DNA from: Allacma fusca
Lineage: Eukaryota > Arthropoda > Collembola > Symphypleona > Sminthuridae
Reading direction: 5' to 3'
Assembly (NCBI GenBank): GCA_947179485.1
Contig: OX359247.1
Location: 65,275,001 to 65,339,000, forward strand
DNA: 64,000 nt
Shown: positions 58,914-64,000 of the stretch, piece after piece
Position numbering within the stretch: the stretch's first letter is position 1
How the letters are laid out: the number at the start of each line of letters is the position of its first letter
Made by a program: the position numbers and the translations under genes
Notes under the pieces: model-generated
Told to the model about the DNA's origin: nothing
What the model saw: only the letters and a program-made list of their open reading frames with translations
The model's database searches: none

Positions 58914-61900
58914 TTCAACGAACCGGAGTCAAGACCAACAAGTAGTGCAGCCACCTCATCTTTCGAAATCATCACGGATCCAGAGAGCAATCACACGAGT
59001 TTTGAGAAGATTGAGCAACAGGCTTCTACATCAGCAGATGGACAGGGCATTACATCACCCAACAATGCCGATGTCAATGGAACATTAAGACCTGTTGACC
59101 AAGAGGAAATTCCTCAACCAACGATTGCACAACCTCAACCGGATGCAGATAAAGAAGATGAAGAGGTATTGAACAATAACACTACTGGACAAATAACTCC
59201 ACACGTAGATCATCAGCAAGTATCAACAACAAGTGCAGGTTCACAACAAGTGAACCAAACCAAAGGTAGTACAGAGAGTGAGCGTGGTCAAACAACAACA
59301 CAATCGAAAGTGCAACAATTACCGTCAAAAATTACACCAGCATTTTCTAACAGAGGCGACACAGTACGTCAAAGAACATTCAGCCAGATGTCTGAAGCTT
59401 CAGTACAGGAAGATTTAATAACAGAACAAATACCACAGATCGTACCAGTAAGTGACGAAGTAAGTCTAGTGCAGACAAATCTCACACAACTGAGAATTCA
59501 CACAGGTGTAGAGATACCTGAAGGGTACTTCGAGGAGCTAACGCGATCGGAGGGACTTCAGAGGAATCTAACCGAGAATTTTCTCATAGTGACAGAATTG
59601 GAAGGACACTGGATAGAGGTTTACCACAGGTTAGCACACCACACCTACACAGGTACGGTCCAATGGACACATTTCTTTATTAGAATAGCAGAGATCATTC
59701 ATAGGCGAAATTACAATCGATTGCCGAATTGGGACGAACTAGAGGAGTTGAGGAGAAGAGCACTCACTCACAGTAGAAACGTCAGGGAGAACATCATCAT
59801 CCCAACCGAATTAATTAGAAATCTGCTAGAGAGACACGTACTTTCATTTGGTAGTAGAACAAGGCATCAAGGAGGCCAAATTTTCTTTAACGATCAACCT
59901 AGGTACACTACGGTAACTTATGCTAGAAGACATACAAGCATACAAGGTCATAGACGACGTACTCGAGCTTATTCCAGTAGCGAAGAAAGGTCAGGCTCAG
60001 ATCAGGACGCGAATAACAACGAGACGGGCGAACGTAGAGTCGTAGACCCTAATGGTACTGACATTTTAAGCAGGCATTTGAGGTACGATTCACGACACCC
60101 ACCATTCTCACGAAATCCGATAACGGGTTTATTAGAACCAGCGTCAAGAGCAACAGTAAGACCGACAGACATTTATGACCGACCAGAGTTCGAGCACGAC
60201 GCCGTTTACCAGGGATTACGACGAACAGATCTCATAGACCCAATACGACCCCACGAAGAGGTACGCACACCTCAAAGGTCAAATTTTGCTAGGAACTACA
60301 TCGACCTCAACAGTCAACCAATAACCCAACCCCTCACAGGACCAACAGGTAAACCCATCTCACTATCCAGAAAAATACGCAAAGGGCAACCGCGAACGTC
60401 AAGAGACAATCAAGCAACCACTTCCAGTTCAACCAGAGAAACCAGCACAGCCGACATAGCTGTTGCAGAAGAAATAAGGGAGAAATTTGGAGAAGGAAGA
60501 CCCACAATAACGCAATTAAACAAGGTCAAAGGTCTTAGCCTAACATCACCTCGAGCAAATAGTGGGACAGATAGTGATGACCAGGTAAATCCGACAACAA
60601 GGACTCCTTCGTTCGGAAAGACACCTAGGCGAACCTACAGAATTCCCACAAGCCAGAGCAACGACTTTAACTCAAGTCTCACAAGCAGGAGACCAGCGCA
60701 AAACCAACCGACAATTTCAAGAAATTCAGGTGAACAGGTACGACCAACGTCAATTGAGCTGCCACACAACAACTTAACCAGACAATCAAGAGACACCTGT
60801 AGCAGACCAACTAATAGCGAGACCAACTCGACAACACCCAAGACGCACACAGGAGTCAAGACAAGTACACCAACGACAATTCGGGACTCTACGACCAAAT
60901 CCGGAGTAACCCCGAGGTCAGGTAATTCTTGTCGCAACACCCCAGGGACAGCTGAACAAAGATTCACGCACTACCCTGACGTAACACAAGACATAACTCT
61001 ACAGGAAAATCCAGTACAGCTCACACCTGTCAATCCAGAACACCAAAGAGCAACAGAAACTACACCCAGGAACCAACCAACTCAACCAAACTTACGGTTT
61101 AGGAATCAAACCATCAGAGACGATTTGGAAACTCCTACAGAGGAGACCCCATCTACTCATTTAGGCACAGTAGCACGGCCAACGCCAAGGCCAAGTAACG
61201 CTACAAGCAGATTATACGTTAACACAGAATTCAACGACGACGACGACGTTGACTTCGTGTCACAACGGGTGTACCAGTCACCCGGAGGAAGAATTTACAC
61301 TCACCCACCAGTCCATGCGTTACACGCACCAGCGTTGACAATCAATACAGTAGATCTGAGAGGATTCGTACGGGCCGGACAGATCATCCGAGAACAGCGA
61401 CCATCAGAAACAGTGGTGAGAACCATCAGAAACATCGACGGTACCTACTATCAGGCATTTAACAACCGAGAAAGATTTACAGTATACCAATCCCCAGGAG
61501 GATCACTGTACAACAGCTTACCTTTAGGTCGAGCAGGCATTTTCCGCCACATTCTGAGAGGACGTGACCTAGTAACCAGGACATCTAACAACGATAGGAC
61601 CCTCATAGAAGGAGGAGAGCTGGTAACAGTCATAAACACCAGCCAACCTGAAAATACTTCAAATAGCAACAGGTCGTACACCCAAGGGGAAACACTAAGG
61701 TCACCCGTGGTACCGCCAGCGACAGCAACACAACTTGCAACAACTATTGCAATACCACCCAGGCCCAGGGAAAGATCAGTAAATAGATCTATCAACCTCT
61801 CAACAACTACTACGACAACAGCAACCACCACACGACCAACACCCACAGTAGTAAGGCCACTAGCGACATCTCAAGCCACGTCAGCAGGTCAAACAGGATC

Positions 61901-64000
61901 AAGTTGGGTTGACGATCCACGGTACAGCGTAAACACCTGGATTGGACCAAGTGGTAGAATTTACCTCGACGGGAACGACGCAACAGAAAGAAATCTCGTT
62001 CGCAGCCAGGCAACCGTACGCCAGGTAACACATTTGTGCCGAGTCAACGACAGGCGTAGAGCGAGAGAAGCAGCACATGAAGCAACTTGGACAGGTCAGG
62101 TGAGACGATTAATCTATTTCAATAGGGAAGACGACCTTATCCAACGAAATTTCATACCAGCAATTGATGCTAACTTCGAAGCTGTAGCAGCTACAAGAAC
62201 AGAATACGAAGAAATCATCTCGAGTGACGACCCACCAATAGCATTTCGACAATTAATAATTAGGTCAGAAGACCCAGACCAAGTTACCAGCTACATTGCT
62301 AGGAACTATAGACTTTACCATCGACACATCAACTTACCCAACGGAATACACCGTCAAAGAATACCCGTAGCATTTTTCACAGGGTTAATAGATGAACACG
62401 ACCATCAAGAAGCTCTGACCAGGTTGTTATACAACCCAGAAATAGAAGTTCTAGCCGAAACCTCCAGCGAAGAGGAAGAAGAGCAGGTAGACGAGAGGGA
62501 GAGCTCACGACCAACTCCACAAAGGGAGAACGAGAGTCACAGGAGCAACAACTCCGAAGTACACGAAGACGACTTCAGAATCGCGATAGATATCGAAGAC
62601 TACGTCATACAAGCAGTTCCCGGCGAATTTGCTTTACGAATACCCGCCGAAGAACTTCAAGAAGCAACACAAAGAGCAGCCGAAAGGGAATTAAATCCCG
62701 AAGGAGAAATTCAGCTAGTAGACGAAGGCGGAATAGTACATTTCTTCCCAAGATTACAACTACAGGATCTTAATCCAGAATACCAGATAGTAATTACCAA
62801 GGATCGAAATAACAGAAAAAGACCACCTTTACGTGCACGTCGTCAGATAGGCAACAATAACCCACGACCACCAGGCCCAGGACCAAGTGGGGCAGGTCAA
62901 GGTAACTCACGTGCACCGCCAAACAATAGCAACGGAAATAACCCACGAGCACCTCAACAAAGAGGAGACCCAGGTCGAGGAGTCAGAGGAGGTCGCCACA
63001 TAGGAGGTAGAAGGAGAGCGAGAGACGAACCTGGAGATTCAGGAGACAACTCATCATCCAGCTCCAGCAGCGACGACTCAGACCAAAACAACCGCGACAA
63101 TTTTCACGACCTACGACACGGACAGCTAGTCCGCCGAAATAATCTAGTTAACCAACTGAACATCAACATCATCAACCCTTACATACCACCAAATCAACAC
63201 AGAGTCATACACATTGAAGAGATACCAGTTGAACGACCACCTGTAAGAAGGTATTTAGACGACGAGATGTCAACATTCATGTTTCCCAAGGTAGAGTTCA
63301 ACCCGGGCGAAGATGACCCCGAAACAGCATTCGCAACAGCAGAACTCCAGACCAACAGGTTTGGAGGAGATACGATAGAGACACGCATGCAATACGTCCA
63401 ACTAATTTTCAGTCCAACAGTACGAGATTGGATCAGAAATTGGATAGCAGAGCGAAGACTAGTGGAACTCAGACCATGGGCAAACGTCAACTGGAACGAT
63501 TTCAAGGAAGAATGTTTGCAGAGATACGCAATCACGGACCCAATGATCCGTACTCTTATGGAAAGGCGCAAGATGCAACAAGATGAAGACCCATGTGCTT
63601 ACATAGATGCAAAGCTAGCACTGATCAACAGGATTGACAGACACCTTCCAGAGGCAGAAAAGATCCGTCTAATCCGAGCAGGACTAACACCCGAATACGT
63701 GGTGGCCTGCCGAGGTTGGGAAGCAGACAACGTACCCGACTTCATCTATAGTATCAAGAAATACCACGAGGATCGCAAGACAGATGGAGCAGAATCCATA
63801 GAGACAAGATTTGCAAAAGTCCAGCAAATGTTAGAGCAACTAACCACAGGTATGAAGGCAGTACCAATGGAGACAGAGATAATCAAGGTAGCAGCCATAC
63901 GGGAACAGCCGGAGTTCAAGAGACCAGAGCCACGCAACAACGACCAACGCGGAAGGAACTCAGGTCAAGGAAATTACAACAACTCCCGTAACAACAGCCC
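58914..64000 (+). CDS. gag: Giant gag-type frame, open to the window edge
   Basis: From the codon after the TAG the frame is open for 1695 codons and leaves the window. Codons about 252-440 are polar and S/T/Q-rich. A folded-looking segment follows (IPEGYFEELTRSEGL, LEGHWIEVYHRLAHHTYTG, RLPNWDELEELRRR; about 452-540). Further on there are GGxIY modules (about 569, 1039, 1111, 1261), long T/P-rich linkers, acidic runs and an RG-rich basic segment near 1560-1620. At about 1709-1850, FGGDTIETRMQYVQLIF, WNDFKEECLQRYA and ALINRIDRHLPEAEKIRLI match the Ty3/gypsy Retrotrans_gag (capsid) pattern. The sequence leaves the window in a basic N/R/G-rich tail, where a zinc knuckle would be expected next. 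Usual gypsy gag proteins are a few hundred residues long, so about 1700 residues precede the capsid here. Start, processing and function of this extension are unknown. Confidence 0.8.

Larger units (their letters stand above)
54156..64000 (+). mobile_element. Large Ty3/gypsy-like LTR retrotransposon, 5' part
   Basis: A TGTTACG start, an AATAAA near 54592, a primer-binding-site-like sequence at 54691-54710, a long leader and a gag frame with a Retrotrans_gag-type capsid region together indicate an LTR element read left to right. Protease, RT, RNase H, integrase and the right LTR lie beyond the window. The gag frame is open apart from one stop, so the copy is young. The 5' boundary is inferred from the TG and needs the right LTR for confirmation. 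Confidence 0.8.

Noticed and set aside
58324..63940. Minus-strand ORFs opposite the gag frame (up to 147 codons)
   Set aside because: They are shadows of the long plus-strand frame, with no domain signatures.

Overview
The window is AT-rich repetitive eukaryotic DNA, almost certainly from an invertebrate animal. The best evidence is a decayed BEL/Pao retrotransposon (a metazoan-restricted LTR group), an APE-endonuclease LINE, a Ty3/gypsy-type LTR retrotransposon and at least ten hAT-type DNA transposons with 8-bp target-site duplications (TSDs). An arthropod is likely, but the species cannot be read from the sequence. No convincing host gene, tRNA or rRNA was found. Nearly every open reading frame belongs to a mobile element or is an accident of a tandem repeat.

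Layout. 1-5112: about 31 copies of a 165-bp satellite with one strikingly protein-like frame, followed by four copies of a 78-bp repeat (to about 5480). 5970-8760: a small hAT element, a microsatellite and a terminal-inverted-repeat (TIR) element (7466-8127) carrying its own tandem array, set among GTACATCGGAGAG-type repeats. 9320-19813: four hAT elements, two of them copies of a CAAGTT-rich family, one interrupted by another TIR element. 19961-21570: a very homogeneous 30-bp satellite. 23884-27865: a BEL/Pao relic that has lost its reverse transcriptase core. 33504-36217: a three-level nest (hAT within hAT, with a 456-bp long-TIR element inside). 42994-43078: a perfect 30-bp inverted repeat. 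43435-47481: a hAT element with an internally deleted LINE (43831-46367) inserted in it. 48393-50977: three more hAT-type insertions. 53147-54072: a further hAT element.

54156-64000 holds the 5' part of a large Ty3/gypsy-like element: an LTR candidate, a primer-binding-site candidate, a 3.4-kb leader with eleven copies of a GGGCCG..GAGCGC motif inside a probable intron, and then a gag-type reading frame. That frame runs at least 1946 codons to the window edge, with one in-frame TAG at codon 251. The capsid-like (Retrotrans_gag) region appears only near codon 1709, so about 1700 residues lie upstream of it.

The most notable signals are the giant gag with its motif-bearing intron-like leader, and the recurring architecture of the hAT elements. 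Most carry a different dense array of a short motif beneath their TIRs. Calls rest on reading the sequence by eye; no alignment or database search was run.
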